Part shown: positions 8,641 through 16,436 of the stretch, one piece after another
Position numbering within the stretch: position 1 is the first letter of the stretch
Layout: every line of letters begins with the position of its first letter
NCBI RefSeq assembly: GCF_002355275.1
Contig: NZ_CP023449.1
Span: forward strand, 2,210,001-2,274,000
DNA from: Rhizorhabdus dicambivorans
GTDB lineage: Bacteria > Pseudomonadota > Alphaproteobacteria > Sphingomonadales > Sphingomonadaceae
Direction: 5' to 3'
Length of the DNA: 64,000 nt
Made by a program: the position numbers and the translations under genes
Notes under the pieces: model-generated
The model's database searches: none
What the model was told of the DNA's origin: nothing
Seen by the model: the letters and a program-made list of their open reading frames with translations, nothing else

Positions 8641-9189
8641 CTATTTCGCCAGTTCGGCCTCGATCGCGCTGGTGATGATCGCGTCGTCGGGCGCGATGTC
8701 GGGCGCGAAGCGGCCGGCGACAGTCCCGTCCTTGGCGATCAGGAATTTCTCGAAATTCCAGGTCACCTCGTCCTCGCGGCCGGTGTCGATGCCATAGCCG
8801 GCCAGCTTCTTCTTGAAGCTGTCGTCCTTGTAGGTCTTGGTCGGCTTCTCGGCGGTCAGCTTCTGGTAGAGCGGATGCTGGTCGTCGCCCTTCACCGAGA
8901 TTTTCGAGAACATCGGAAAATCGACGCCGAAATTGGTGGTGCAGAACTCGGTGATCTCGGCATCGCTGCCCGGCTCCTGCGCGCCGAAATTGTTCGCCGG
9001 GAAGCCCAGCACGGCGAAGCCCCGATCCTTGTACCGGTTATGCACCGCCTCCAGCGCCGCATATTGGGGCGTCAGCCCGCACTTCGACGCGACGTTGACG
9101 GCAAGCAGCACCTTGCCCGCATGATCGCCGAGCGTGGCGTCCTGCCCGGTGATGGTCTTGAGCGGTACGGTCTGGATCGCGGTGGCCAT
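8641..9189 (-). CDS. glutathione peroxidase
   Basis: 182-residue Cys-type glutathione peroxidase, reducing H2O2 and lipid hydroperoxides with glutathione or thioredoxin. The peroxidatic Cys37 sits in NVASKCGLTPQY, the catalytic Gln71 in FPANNFGAQEPG, and the catalytic Trp in VTWNFEKFLI. The FPANNFG loop is the family signature. It is full length for bacterial members and has no signal peptide, so it is cytoplasmic. ATG at 9189 is preceded by CAAGGAGAG. It sits between the palindromic repeat and the mobile-element patch and appears monocistronic. Confidence 0.95.
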   Translation of the reverse strand: MATAIQTVPLKTITGQDATLGDHAGKVLLAVNVASKCGLTPQYAALEAVHNRYKDRGFAVLGFPANNFGAQEPGSDAEITEFCTTNFGVDFPMFSKISVKGDDQHPLYQKLTAEKPTKTYKDDSFKKKLAGYGIDTGREDEVTWNFEKFLIAKDGTVAGRFAPDIAPDDAIITSAIEAELAK

Positions 9190-9353
9190 GGTCGACTCTC
9201 CTTGGGTGTGACCTGGTTCCTATCCGATCCGGAAGGGGGCTTGGCAAGGGGAGGGTGGCGTCGTGCTTGCCGGTCCTGCGTGAGGGGATGGCTGTTAGGT
9301 CGTGAACCCATAAAAGGTTGAGCGGACGCGGGCATCCCATTAGCTCTGAGCGC

Positions 9354-9542
9354 ATGGGCAAGCGTAGCGGCGTCATTGATCATGAGGAAGGTTTGGCCAA
9401 GCTGAGCCTGGTCGAACTGGATGCGGAGATCGACCGTTGCCGGACGCGGCTTAAGATCGCGCCGACAAGCCAGCTCCGTAAGTCGTTTGAAAGCCGGATT
9501 CACTGGCTTGAGCGGTATCGCGCCAAGCACCATTCTGACTGA
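9354..9542 (+). CDS. small conserved-looking protein, unknown function
   Basis: 62 residues, MGKRSGVIDHEEGLAKLSLV..., helical and charged (VELDAEIDRCRTRL, ESRIHWLERYRAKHH), with no membrane segment. It resembles small basic accessory proteins found beside mobile elements, but I do not recognise a named family. The ATG at 9354 is preferred; an in-frame TTG at 9318 would add 12 residues. It ends 28 bp before the left inverted repeat of the insertion sequence, so the element lies just 3' of it. Confidence 0.55.
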   Translation: MGKRSGVIDHEEGLAKLSLVELDAEIDRCRTRLKIAPTSQLRKSFESRIHWLERYRAKHHSD

Positions 9543-9570
9543 GGTGCGCAAATCGCTTTCACTGCCGGTC

Positions 9571-9600
9571 GAATTACGGTGTCATGTCTGGACGGCGCTC
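9571..9600. repeat. sub-terminal inverted repeat, transposase 3' side
   Basis: GAATTACGGTG (9571-9581), seven unmatched bases, TGGACGGCGCTC (9589-9600). Pairs with 10931-10959 in inverted orientation. Confidence 0.8.
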
Positions 9601-9817
9601 CTCGTCAAGGGTTTTGAAGGGATGCGTTGAACGGGTGCGGTCATGTCTTCGGCCTGTTGAGTGCGGTGGTTGCCGCTGGCCCTGATGATTGTCCGCTGAA
9701 GGTGGCGTGCCGCTATCACCGTATCGCGCTCGAAGCGCTGCCAGTTTACCGGGCTGTGCAGCCTTGTTGTCCGCCTGTCACATCACCGCATGGGCACCCT
9801 TGAGCGAGCCGGGGAGG
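9601..9817 (-). ncRNA. candidate bridge/seeker guide RNA of the IS1111-type element
   Basis: Non-coding 217 bp between the transposase stop and the 3' inverted repeat. IS110-family elements are known to encode a structured guide RNA (bridge RNA, seekRNA) in a non-coding end; in the IS1111 group it lies downstream of the transposase, as here. Visible structure: hairpins GCGCT-TCG-AGCGC (9726-9738) and GGCT-GTGC-AGCC (9752-9763). Next to the first is TACGGTGAT (9715-9723, minus), matching nine bases at the 5' element junction, a possible guide. RNA boundaries, expression and guide assignment are inference. Confidence 0.45.
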
Positions 9818-10855
9818 TCAGGCGGCGTAGCGCGCCTGCCGGGAGAGCAAGGCGAAGGCGATCCGCGCCAGCTTGTTGGCGATGGCGACCGCGACGAGCT
9901 TGAAGGGCTTGGTGGCGAGCAGTTTCCTCGCCCACAGCCGCAGCGGATCTTCGTGCCGGGCATGATGGTGGAGCACGGCATGAGCGCCGACGACGAGCAG
10001 CTTCCTGAGATAGACATTACCCATCTTGGTGATCCGGCCAAGCCGCTCCTTGCCCCCCGAGGATCGCTGGCGCGGGACGAGGCCCAGGAAGGCGGCGAAC
10101 TCGCGGGGACCCGAGAACTGGCCCACGCCATCGGGGCCCAGCGTGGCGACGAACGCATTCGCGGTAAGCGAGCCGATGCCGGGAATGGACATCAGCAACC
10201 GTGCATCCGCGCTGCCACGCGCGGCTTCGAGGATCGCCTTGTCAGCTTCGGCGATGGCGGCATCAAGATGGCGGAGCTGCTCTACCAGCGGCAGCAGCGC
10301 CTGAACCACACAGGTCGGCACCTCGTCGTCGCCGGCCGCGACGAGCGCCGCGAGGGCGCGGGCGTTGCATGCCCCCTGCGCGGCAATGACGCCGGCCTCG
10401 GCGAGATGGCCGCGCAGGGCATTGAGCAATTGGGTCCGTTGGGCGACGATCAACTCGCGCACCTTGTGGCGCATCAGCACTGCCTGGTTCTCGATCGAGC
10501 GGACGGTCACGAAGCGCATCGACGGCCGCGTCACCGCCTCGCAGATCGCTTCGGCATCGGCGGCATCGTTCTTCTGGCGCCGGACATAGGGCTTCACATA
10601 AGCGGGGGGCATCAGCTTCACGTCGTGCCCCAGCGAAATCAGCGTGCGACCCCAATGATGGGCCGAGCCGCAAGCCTCCATGCCCACCCGGCACGGCGGC
10701 AGGCGCCGGAAGAAGTCCGCCACCTCGCGCCGCCTGAGCGAGCGGTTCAGCACCACCCGGCCCTCGGTATCGATGCAGTGAACCTGGAAAACATGCTTGG
10801 CCAGATCAAGGCCTACAACCGTGACAGTCGACAAATCGCTTGATAGCTTGCTCAT
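9818..10855 (-). CDS. IS110-family transposase (DEDD recombinase)
   Basis: 345-residue transposase with the N-terminal RuvC-like DEDD domain and C-terminal transposase_20 domain. Acidic residues: Asp17 (VVGLDLAKHVFQVH), Glu60 (VGMEACGSAHHWG), Asp97 and Asp100 (RRQKNDAADAEAI). The helix-hairpin-helix motif is SIPGIGSLTAN (about 223-233) and the nucleophilic Ser is within PRQRSSGGKERLG (265/266). All key residues are intact, so the enzyme is probably active. ATG 10855 gives the usual start; an in-frame start at 10891 would add 12 residues. The gene is the only one in its element and would act with the guide RNA encoded 3' of it. Confidence 0.95.
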   Translation of the reverse strand: MSKLSSDLSTVTVVGLDLAKHVFQVHCIDTEGRVVLNRSLRRREVADFFRRLPPCRVGMEACGSAHHWGRTLISLGHDVKLMPPAYVKPYVRRQKNDAADAEAICEAVTRPSMRFVTVRSIENQAVLMRHKVRELIVAQRTQLLNALRGHLAEAGVIAAQGACNARALAALVAAGDDEVPTCVVQALLPLVEQLRHLDAAIAEADKAILEAARGSADARLLMSIPGIGSLTANAFVATLGPDGVGQFSGPREFAAFLGLVPRQRSSGGKERLGRITKMGNVYLRKLLVVGAHAVLHHHARHEDPLRLWARKLLATKPFKLVAVAIANKLARIAFALLSRQARYAA

Positions 10856-10930
10856 GTGGATGGTGCTCCTTGGTGGACCTTCGACAGTCACACCGTGGAG
10901 AATGTCGCTATGCGACTCAAACCTCCCTCA

Positions 10931-10959
10931 GAGCGCCGTCCACACCATCACCGTAATTC
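10931..10959. repeat. sub-terminal inverted repeat, transposase 5' side
   Basis: GAGCGCCGTCCA (10931-10942), six unmatched bases, CACCGTAATTC (10949-10959). Inverted partner of 9571-9600. Confidence 0.8.
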
Positions 10960-10971
10960 CACCGTAATTCC
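10950..10971. repeat. tandem 11-bp direct repeat at element edge
   Basis: ACCGTAATTCC occurs twice in immediate succession (10950-10960, 10961-10971). The inner copy belongs to the inverted repeat; the outer may be target sequence, or the trace of an abutted end from tandem or circular intermediates. Confidence 0.75.
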
Positions 10972-11006
10972 TAATTGGAATGTTTTGGAATATTTGCGAA
11001 TATCTT

Positions 11007-11330
11007 TTATTTCTTAAATAATATGGAAACTACTGCGGCTGTAATGACAGTGTAAAATGCTAAAAATAGGCCTCCTAATATGAAACATATGGTGCTTAAA
11101 GACGGGTATCTGTAATCTCGAAAAGTCATGGCAGATATTATAAAAAACCATCCTAAGATGATGCTTATCATTCTTAGTTTTTTATTTTCCTTACAAAGGA
11201 ATTTTTCAGTATTATTAAGTTCTAACTTAGAAATATCTTTTTTAAAGAAAAACCTAAACCTATAGCTCACAGAATATGCGAGCAAAAATAGCGATATCGT
11301 ATATAATATTATCGAGGAAGAAATATTCAT
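11007..11330 (-). CDS. AT-rich small membrane protein, foreign composition
   Basis: 107 residues with three predicted membrane segments (IILYTISLFLLAYSV; MISIILGWFFIISAMTF; ICFILGGLFLAFYTVITAAVV) and a Lys/Asn-rich middle (KLELNNTEKFLCKENKKL). No family recognised. Base composition is drastically more AT-rich than everything around it, and codons such as AAA, TTA and AAT dominate, so it was very probably acquired recently. It lies directly beside the insertion sequence. The ribosome site is weak (GGATTCTGGAA before ATG), and expression is uncertain. Between 11331 and 11531 there is no gene I can support. Confidence 0.55.
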   Translation of the reverse strand: MNISSSIILYTISLFLLAYSVSYRFRFFFKKDISKLELNNTEKFLCKENKKLRMISIILGWFFIISAMTFRDYRYPSLSTICFILGGLFLAFYTVITAAVVSILFKK

Positions 11331-11531
11331 TTCCAGAATCCGGTAGTGACGCCTAGTGAATTCACCGCACGACCTTGAAAGCCATTATGGCTGCGTCTTG
11401 CGCGGAAATTAGGGTGGCAATTTACTAGTCTCTCCCAGCTTGCGGCTTCGCTGCCGTGTCGCAAGTGTCCGGCCCATCCCTGCTTCCATCGCGATGTCAC
11501 TTCAAGCGCCTGACGGGAGGGCCCCATCGCT

Positions 11532-13574
11532 TCACCGCGCATCGGGTTTCACGCCGGATGCGCACGGCACGTCGCTCGCGGTCCAGTCGAAATCATAGGT
11601 GGCCGGCACGCTCTCTCCGCTGCCCACGCCCGGTTCCTGACCCGTCGGGTCGTAGAATATCCAGCCCATGCTGTTGTCGAACGCCGCGATGCGCGCATTG
11701 TCGCGTTGCGCCGCCGCTGCGGAGATTTCCGGCTGCTCCACCCTCGATCCGCGCACCATGCGGATGGCTCCGTCGCGCAGTTCCCACGCCCGGTAATAAT
11801 TGCGCCCGAACATGCGCGTGTCGAAGCCCGGCTTGGATGACCATTGCCGTGGCTGCGTCGCGCTCGGCAGCCTTACGGTGGTGACGGAGCAGTCATATTC
11901 CGGCTTGGCGTAGAAAGGGGCGTCCTTGTCCTGCCCCGGCCCGCGAACCCGGCGTTCCGGAGGATTGAAACCGCCTCCGGGAAGCGCGAAGGACCGGGCG
12001 CCATTTCCGTCATCGTCCCAGTTGACCATGCCGGTGCCGGTGATCGTCAGGATGCTCGCCCCGGATGTCTGGTCATAACGCCATGTGACGTCATCGATCG
12101 CCTGCCAGAGATCCCCGATCGCGCGCTGGCGGAACACCTCCAGCAGCTGGGCCGGCGTCACCGCGGAGAATTGCTCATGCTGCTGCAACCCTTCGAGGCC
12201 GCGCACGATCTTCGTCGATATGATCCGGGCCGGCGCGTCGAAGCCGGCGCGTGCATCGATTTCGAGCAGGCTGAGATCGTCCGGCGCGGTCGGCGGCTGC
12301 CACGCCAGCTTCTCGATCGTGCTGCCTCGCGCGGTCAGCGGCAGCACCCAGTTGAAGGGGAAGACCGGCCGGGCACTGGGCGGTGCGACCGGCGGCAGCG
12401 TACCATCCAGCCAATAGGTCGCGCCATCGATCCGCGCGCGCACCAGCACATGGTCGAAAAGCTGCGGGATCGGCAGGCGCTGGTCCAGCCCGTCATCATT
12501 GCCGCCCGAATTGACCAGCACGGGCTCCGCATCGATCCCCAGTTCGGCGAGCAGGGCCAGCAGCAAGGCGGTTTTCCCCTTGCAGTCGCCATAGCGGCGT
12601 TGCCAGCTTTCATCGGCCGAGGCCGGGATGAGGTTGCCGCCGTTGAGGCCGACATAGATGTAGCGCACATCCTGCTGCACCAGCCTGAGCGCGGCCGCCG
12701 CGCGGTCGATCGGGCGCGCATGGGCGGCGGCGATCCGCTTCGCCTCGATCTTGACCGGGGACGCGGGCGCGAGTGTCGCGGCTTTCGAATAGAGCGGCGC
12801 GAAATGGCGTGAAACGGCCGCCCAGTCCCTGAAATCGCTATATTCGACGACGCGCTGCCATTGATAGCGCATCGGCGCGTCCTTCGGTGGCGACAAAGCA
12901 CCGGGATTGTCGAACCGGAAGTCGATACGGCGCTCGCCCTTCACCATGGTCGCGGTCATGTCCGGCGTCATCTTGATGTTGGGCTGCTGGCCCTGGTCCC
13001 AGCTCAGCCCCAGCCGATACCGCCCCGGCGCGGGCGCCGAAGTGAGCAGGAGAAGGCCGGACTCGTTGCGGCCGAGCGCCGGATCGTTGCCGAAGGTCGT
13101 CAGGGCCACTTCCAGTTCGTCGCCCACCCGCAGGTCGGGAACGCGCAGGACGGCCGTCAGGGTGCCGTCGAGCCGCGCGGCTTCCAGCTGGTCCTCGCGC
13201 CGCAATATCTCGAACGAGGCATTCTTCAGCACGTCGGTCGCCTGGCCCTCCCGCAGCACCCTAATCTCATGGACGATCGGCGCGCCGGCGGTCGGATTCC
13301 AGGCGATCGAGAGGTTGCCCACCTGCAGGGTGTTGGAATGGAGTATCTTGATCCGATAGCCGACATATTGCGCCAACCCCCGGTCGCCGAGGTGAATCTG
13401 CAGATCCTGCCGCCGCACGAATAGCGGTCCGCTCAGGGTCTCCGGCATGGCGATCGGTGGAGACGGCGTGACCCATGGCGGGGCGGGGCCGCGCTGGACC
13501 TGCGCCGGCTGTGCGCCCGCAGAGGCCGCGATGAGTGCCGACGCCAGAAGCAGTGATGAAATGCGCACGGCCAT
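11532..13574 (-). CDS. exported DUF3857/transglutaminase-like protein
   Basis: 680-residue exported protein: signal peptide (AVRISSLLLASALIAASAGAQ), an N-terminal DUF3857 beta domain (YVGYRIKILHSNTLQVGNL ... LRVGDELEVAL), then a transglutaminase-like domain. The catalytic triad is visible: Cys in RYGDCKGKTALLLALL, His in QLFDHVLVRARI, Asp in TYWLDGTLPP. The C-terminal part is beta-rich. Such proteins are periplasmic or surface-bound in Sphingomonadales and Bacteroidetes; substrate unknown, probably peptide amides. ATG 13574 is the first start after a GGATCGGGGG stretch. It borders the acquired patch, its stop being 200 bp from the AT-rich gene. Confidence 0.88.
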   Translation of the reverse strand: MAVRISSLLLASALIAASAGAQPAQVQRGPAPPWVTPSPPIAMPETLSGPLFVRRQDLQIHLGDRGLAQYVGYRIKILHSNTLQVGNLSIAWNPTAGAPIVHEIRVLREGQATDVLKNASFEILRREDQLEAARLDGTLTAVLRVPDLRVGDELEVALTTFGNDPALGRNESGLLLLTSAPAPGRYRLGLSWDQGQQPNIKMTPDMTATMVKGERRIDFRFDNPGALSPPKDAPMRYQWQRVVEYSDFRDWAAVSRHFAPLYSKAATLAPASPVKIEAKRIAAAHARPIDRAAAALRLVQQDVRYIYVGLNGGNLIPASADESWQRRYGDCKGKTALLLALLAELGIDAEPVLVNSGGNDDGLDQRLPIPQLFDHVLVRARIDGATYWLDGTLPPVAPPSARPVFPFNWVLPLTARGSTIEKLAWQPPTAPDDLSLLEIDARAGFDAPARIISTKIVRGLEGLQQHEQFSAVTPAQLLEVFRQRAIGDLWQAIDDVTWRYDQTSGASILTITGTGMVNWDDDGNGARSFALPGGGFNPPERRVRGPGQDKDAPFYAKPEYDCSVTTVRLPSATQPRQWSSKPGFDTRMFGRNYYRAWELRDGAIRMVRGSRVEQPEISAAAAQRDNARIAAFDNSMGWIFYDPTGQEPGVGSGESVPATYDFDWTASDVPCASGVKPDAR

Positions 13575-13900
13575 CCCCCGATCCGGCCATCCTCCGATCC
13601 GGCTCTCGCCATTGTGCCAGAAGCGATCCCGCGTTCAAGAGAGCCGGCGCCACCGGGTCGGGCGGACATATCGGTTTTGGACGATTCCCAGCGATGATCC
13701 CATGGCACCCTATGTTCCTTATTTGTTCCATCCCGGCGCCGTCCGTGCTACGCTGCCGGGTTGGCAATGAAAACGGGCGGTATGATCAACGAGCTTCTCA
13801 TTTCACCTGGCACCTGCGGCGGGCGCGGCTGCCATCGGCGGGCATGGTCTTCCGGGCAAAAAAATAAAAAAACGAACATTCAACCCCATGCACCGGGATT

Positions 13901-13919
13901 ATTGCGATTCAATCGCAAT
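13901..13919. promoter_or_regulatory. 19-bp perfect palindrome upstream of metZ
   Basis: ATTGCGATT-C-AATCGCAAT, nine-base arms around a single base, about 70 bp before the metZ ATG. It fits a dimeric regulator site; the T-N11-A form within it also fits LysR-type proteins, one of which is encoded at 15606. The 417-bp gap 13575-13991 otherwise holds an A-rich tract (13858-13872) and no gene I can support. Confidence 0.55.
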
Positions 13920-13991
13920 TTCGCGCGTGGATCGGGGCACCGTCGCCGCCCGACATTGACGGGACTCGGTCGCGTCTGCCAAGCGGGCGCC

Positions 13992-15203
13992 ATGAAGAAA
14001 CTGACCGGCCAGGACCGCAGCATCACCACCAAATGGCGGCCCGCCACCCAGGCGGTTCGCGGGGGCACCGCGCGTTCGCAATGGGGGGAGACGAGCGAGG
14101 CGATCTTCCTCACCTCGGGTTATGCCTATGATTGTGCGGGCGATGCCGCCGCGCGCTTCGCGGGCGAGCAGAAGGGGATGACCTATTCGCGCCTCCAGAA
14201 CCCCACCGTGGAGATGCTGGAGGAGCGGATCGCGCTGATCGAGGGCGCCCCCGCCGCGCGCTGCATGGCCACCGGCATGGCGGCGATGACGGCGGCACTG
14301 CTCTGCCAGCTGTCCGTGGGCGATCATATCGTCGCGGCCAAGGCGGCGTTCGGGTCGTGCCGCTGGCTGGTGGACAGCCTGCTGCCGCGCTTCGGGATCG
14401 AGACGACCGTCGTCGACGGGCGCGACAATGATGCGTGGAAGGCGGCGATCCGCCCCAATACCAAGCTGTTCTTCTTCGAGACCCCGGCCAACCCCACGCT
14501 CGACATCGTCGATCTGGAGGCGGTGTGCGCGATCGCGAAGCAGGCGGGGCTGCTGACCGTGGTCGACAACGCCTTCGCCACCCCGGCCTTGCAGCGGCCG
14601 ATGGAATATGGCGCGGACATCGTCGCCTATTCCGCGACCAAGATGATGGACGGGCAGGGCCGGGTGCTGGCCGGCGCGGTTTGCGGCAGCGAGGATTTCA
14701 TCAACAACACGCTCCTCTCCTTCACCCGCAACACCGGGCCGACGCTCTCCGCCTTCAATGCCTGGGTGGTGCTGAAGGGGCTGGAGACGATGGACATGCG
14801 GGTCAAGCGGCAGAGCGAGAGCGCGCTGCAGGTCGCCCGCTTCCTCGACGGGCGGGTGCCGCGCGCGATCTATCCGGCGCTGCCCAGCCACCCGCAACAC
14901 GAACTGGCCGTGAAGCAGATGCCCGACGGCGGCGGCACCGTCGTCGCGATCTATCTGGACGGCGGGCGTGCCCAGGCCCATGGTCTGCTCGATGCGCTGG
15001 AACTGGTCGACATTTCGAACAATCTGGGCGACTCTCGCTCGCTGATGACGCACCCGGCCTCCACCACCCATGCCGGGCTGACCGCCGAGGTGCGCGCGGA
15101 TATGGGAGTAGAGGAAGGCATGTTGCGGCTCAGCGTGGGTCTGGAAGACCCGCTCGACCTGATCGAGGATTTCGACCGCGCGCTGAGGGCCGTGGGCCTG
15201 TGA
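13992..15203 (+). CDS. metZ: O-succinylhomoserine sulfhydrylase
   Basis: 403-residue PLP enzyme of the Cys/Met metabolism (trans-sulfuration) family, converting O-succinylhomoserine and sulfide to homocysteine in methionine synthesis. The PLP Lys217 is in VAYSATKMMDGQGR. The family motifs MTYSRLQNPTVEMLEERIA, ATGMAAMTAALL and ETPANPTLDIVDL are present, as is DISNNLGDSRSLMTHPASTTHA near the C-terminus. MetZ rather than MetB/MetC is favoured by the N-terminal TQAVRGGTARSQWGETSEAIFLTSGYAYD. The frame is open further upstream but ATG 13992 gives the normal N-terminus. apaG starts 3 bp after the stop, and a lysR gene follows. A palindrome upstream suggests local regulation. Confidence 0.93.
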   Translation: MKKLTGQDRSITTKWRPATQAVRGGTARSQWGETSEAIFLTSGYAYDCAGDAAARFAGEQKGMTYSRLQNPTVEMLEERIALIEGAPAARCMATGMAAMTAALLCQLSVGDHIVAAKAAFGSCRWLVDSLLPRFGIETTVVDGRDNDAWKAAIRPNTKLFFFETPANPTLDIVDLEAVCAIAKQAGLLTVVDNAFATPALQRPMEYGADIVAYSATKMMDGQGRVLAGAVCGSEDFINNTLLSFTRNTGPTLSAFNAWVVLKGLETMDMRVKRQSESALQVARFLDGRVPRAIYPALPSHPQHELAVKQMPDGGGTVVAIYLDGGRAQAHGLLDALELVDISNNLGDSRSLMTHPASTTHAGLTAEVRADMGVEEGMLRLSVGLEDPLDLIEDFDRALRAVGL

Positions 15204-15205
15204 TC

Positions 15206-15604
15206 ATGAAGGCGCTCTTCCCGCATGTCGCCCAGACGCGCGGCGTCGTAGTGCGGGTCGCGGTGTCCTTCATGCCCGAACAGTCGGAGCCGGCGCGCGG
15301 CCGCTGGTTCTGGTCCTATCATATCCGGATCGAGAATGAGGGGCACCAGGCCGTCCAACTGCTCACCCGCCACTGGCTGATCACCGACGGGCGCGGCGTG
15401 AAGCACGACGTGCGCGGCGAGGGCGTGGTCGGCGAGCAGCCGGTGGTCGAGCCGGGCCAGAGCTACGATTATGTCTCGGGCTGCCCGCTGCAGACCGCGA
15501 CCGGATCGATGGAGGGCAGCTACCATATGGTCGCCGAGGACGGATCGACCTTCGAGGCGGCCATCCCGCGCTTCCCGCTGATCGGCCCGGCGGTCGCGAT
15601 CTGA
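15206..15604 (+). CDS. apaG: ApaG domain protein
   Basis: 132-residue ApaG (DUF525): single fibronectin-III-like beta domain with the conserved WSYHIRIENEG, LLTRHWLITDGRG and GVVGEQPVVEPGQSYDYVSGCPL, and terminal GSYHMVAEDGSTFEA. Full length. ApaG is linked to Co2+ resistance and Ap4A metabolism in enterobacteria, but its biochemical role is unsettled. It sits 3 bp after metZ and 1 bp before the lysR gene, so the three probably form one transcript; this order is common in alphaproteobacteria. Confidence 0.95.
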   Translation: MKALFPHVAQTRGVVVRVAVSFMPEQSEPARGRWFWSYHIRIENEGHQAVQLLTRHWLITDGRGVKHDVRGEGVVGEQPVVEPGQSYDYVSGCPLQTATGSMEGSYHMVAEDGSTFEAAIPRFPLIGPAVAI

Positions 15605-15605
15605 T

Positions 15606-16391
15606 ATGAAGCGGACGCATCTTCCCCTGAACGGCCTGCGCGTGCTCGACGCGGCGGCCCGGCATTTGTCCTTCACCCGCGCGGCGGACGAGCTGGCGGT
15701 GACGCCGGCGGCGGTCGGCCAGCAGATCCGCGCGCTGGAGGATACGCTGGGCGTGGTGCTGTTCCGACGCACCGCCAAGGGCCTGGAATTGACGCCCGAG
15801 GGCGAGGCGGGGCTCGACGCGCTGCGCGCCGGCTTCCTCCAGTTCGAGGAGGCGGTCCGCGCGATGCAGGCCGGTCAGTCCTCCAAGACGCTGACCATCG
15901 CCGCGCCGCGCGACTTCACCGCCAAGTGGCTGGCCCCGCGCCTCGCCGATTTCGGCCGCGACGATCCGGAGCTTCGCTTCGTGCTGCTCTCGTCGGACGA
16001 GGGGCTCGATTTCACCCAGGCCAATCTCGATCTCGCCATCTGCTACGCCGATGGCCCCGGCGAGCATGAGGGGGTGAGGCTGGCCGAGGGCGCGATCGTC
16101 AGGGTCGGGCTTGCCGATGGCGCGCCGATCGGCTGGCCGGGCGCGCCGGCCACCGACAAGGACGCCGGGCTGATGGTCGCCGATGCCGGGCTCGCGATCG
16201 ATGCGGCGGCGGCGGGCTTCGGTACCGCGCATGTCCCCGCCCTGCTGGTCGAGCGGGACATAGTGGAGGGGCGGGTGCGCGCCCATGGCGATCCGGTGCC
16301 GAGCCCCAAGGCCTATTGGCTGGTCGCGCCGACCCCGCAATGGCGCCAGAAGAAGGTCAAGGCGCTGGTCGCCACATTGACCGCGATCTAG
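15606..16391 (+). CDS. LysR-family transcriptional regulator (GcvA-like)
   Basis: 261-residue regulator, slightly short for LysR. Winged helix-turn-helix at residues 8-65: LNGLRVLDAAARHLSFTRAA, then AVTPAAVGQQIRALEDTLGV and LFRRTAKGLELTPEGE. The C-terminal periplasmic-binding-like domain starts near residue 95 (TLTIAAPRDFTAKWLAPRL, the GcvA-branch pattern). The effector is unknown. It follows apaG by 1 bp, so it is co-transcribed with metZ-apaG and might control that operon or the palindrome at 13901; that link is inference. Confidence 0.92.
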   Translation: MKRTHLPLNGLRVLDAAARHLSFTRAADELAVTPAAVGQQIRALEDTLGVVLFRRTAKGLELTPEGEAGLDALRAGFLQFEEAVRAMQAGQSSKTLTIAAPRDFTAKWLAPRLADFGRDDPELRFVLLSSDEGLDFTQANLDLAICYADGPGEHEGVRLAEGAIVRVGLADGAPIGWPGAPATDKDAGLMVADAGLAIDAAAAGFGTAHVPALLVERDIVEGRVRAHGDPVPSPKAYWLVAPTPQWRQKKVKALVATLTAI

Positions 16392-16436
16392 ATTTTCCAA
16401 AGGGTTATCCCCTTCATCAATGGATAAGAGGCGGGC

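Larger units (their letters stand above)
9571..10960 (-). mobile_element. IS110-family insertion sequence, IS1111-like group
   Basis: About 1.4-kb element carrying one transposase gene on the minus strand. Sub-terminal inverted repeats of 29-30 bp bracket it: 9571-9600 (GAATTACGGTG ... TGGACGGCGCTC) and its inverted copy 10931-10959, sharing the outer 11 and inner 12 bases. Such inverted repeats are typical of the IS1111 subgroup; IS110 proper lacks them. True tips probably lie a few bases outside, as known for the group. A 217-bp non-coding stretch lies between the transposase stop and the 3' repeat, against about 75 bp on the 5' side. Confidence 0.85.

Noticed and set aside
11327-11542. 71-codon minus frame between the AT-rich gene and the transglutaminase-like gene
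   Set aside because: It overlaps the end of the transglutaminase-like gene, has no family, and shows low-complexity residues with no ribosome site.
13575-13991. SAM riboswitch before metZ
   Set aside because: I looked for the conserved SAM-II or related core in this gap and could not fit one. The palindrome at 13901 is better explained as a protein-binding site.
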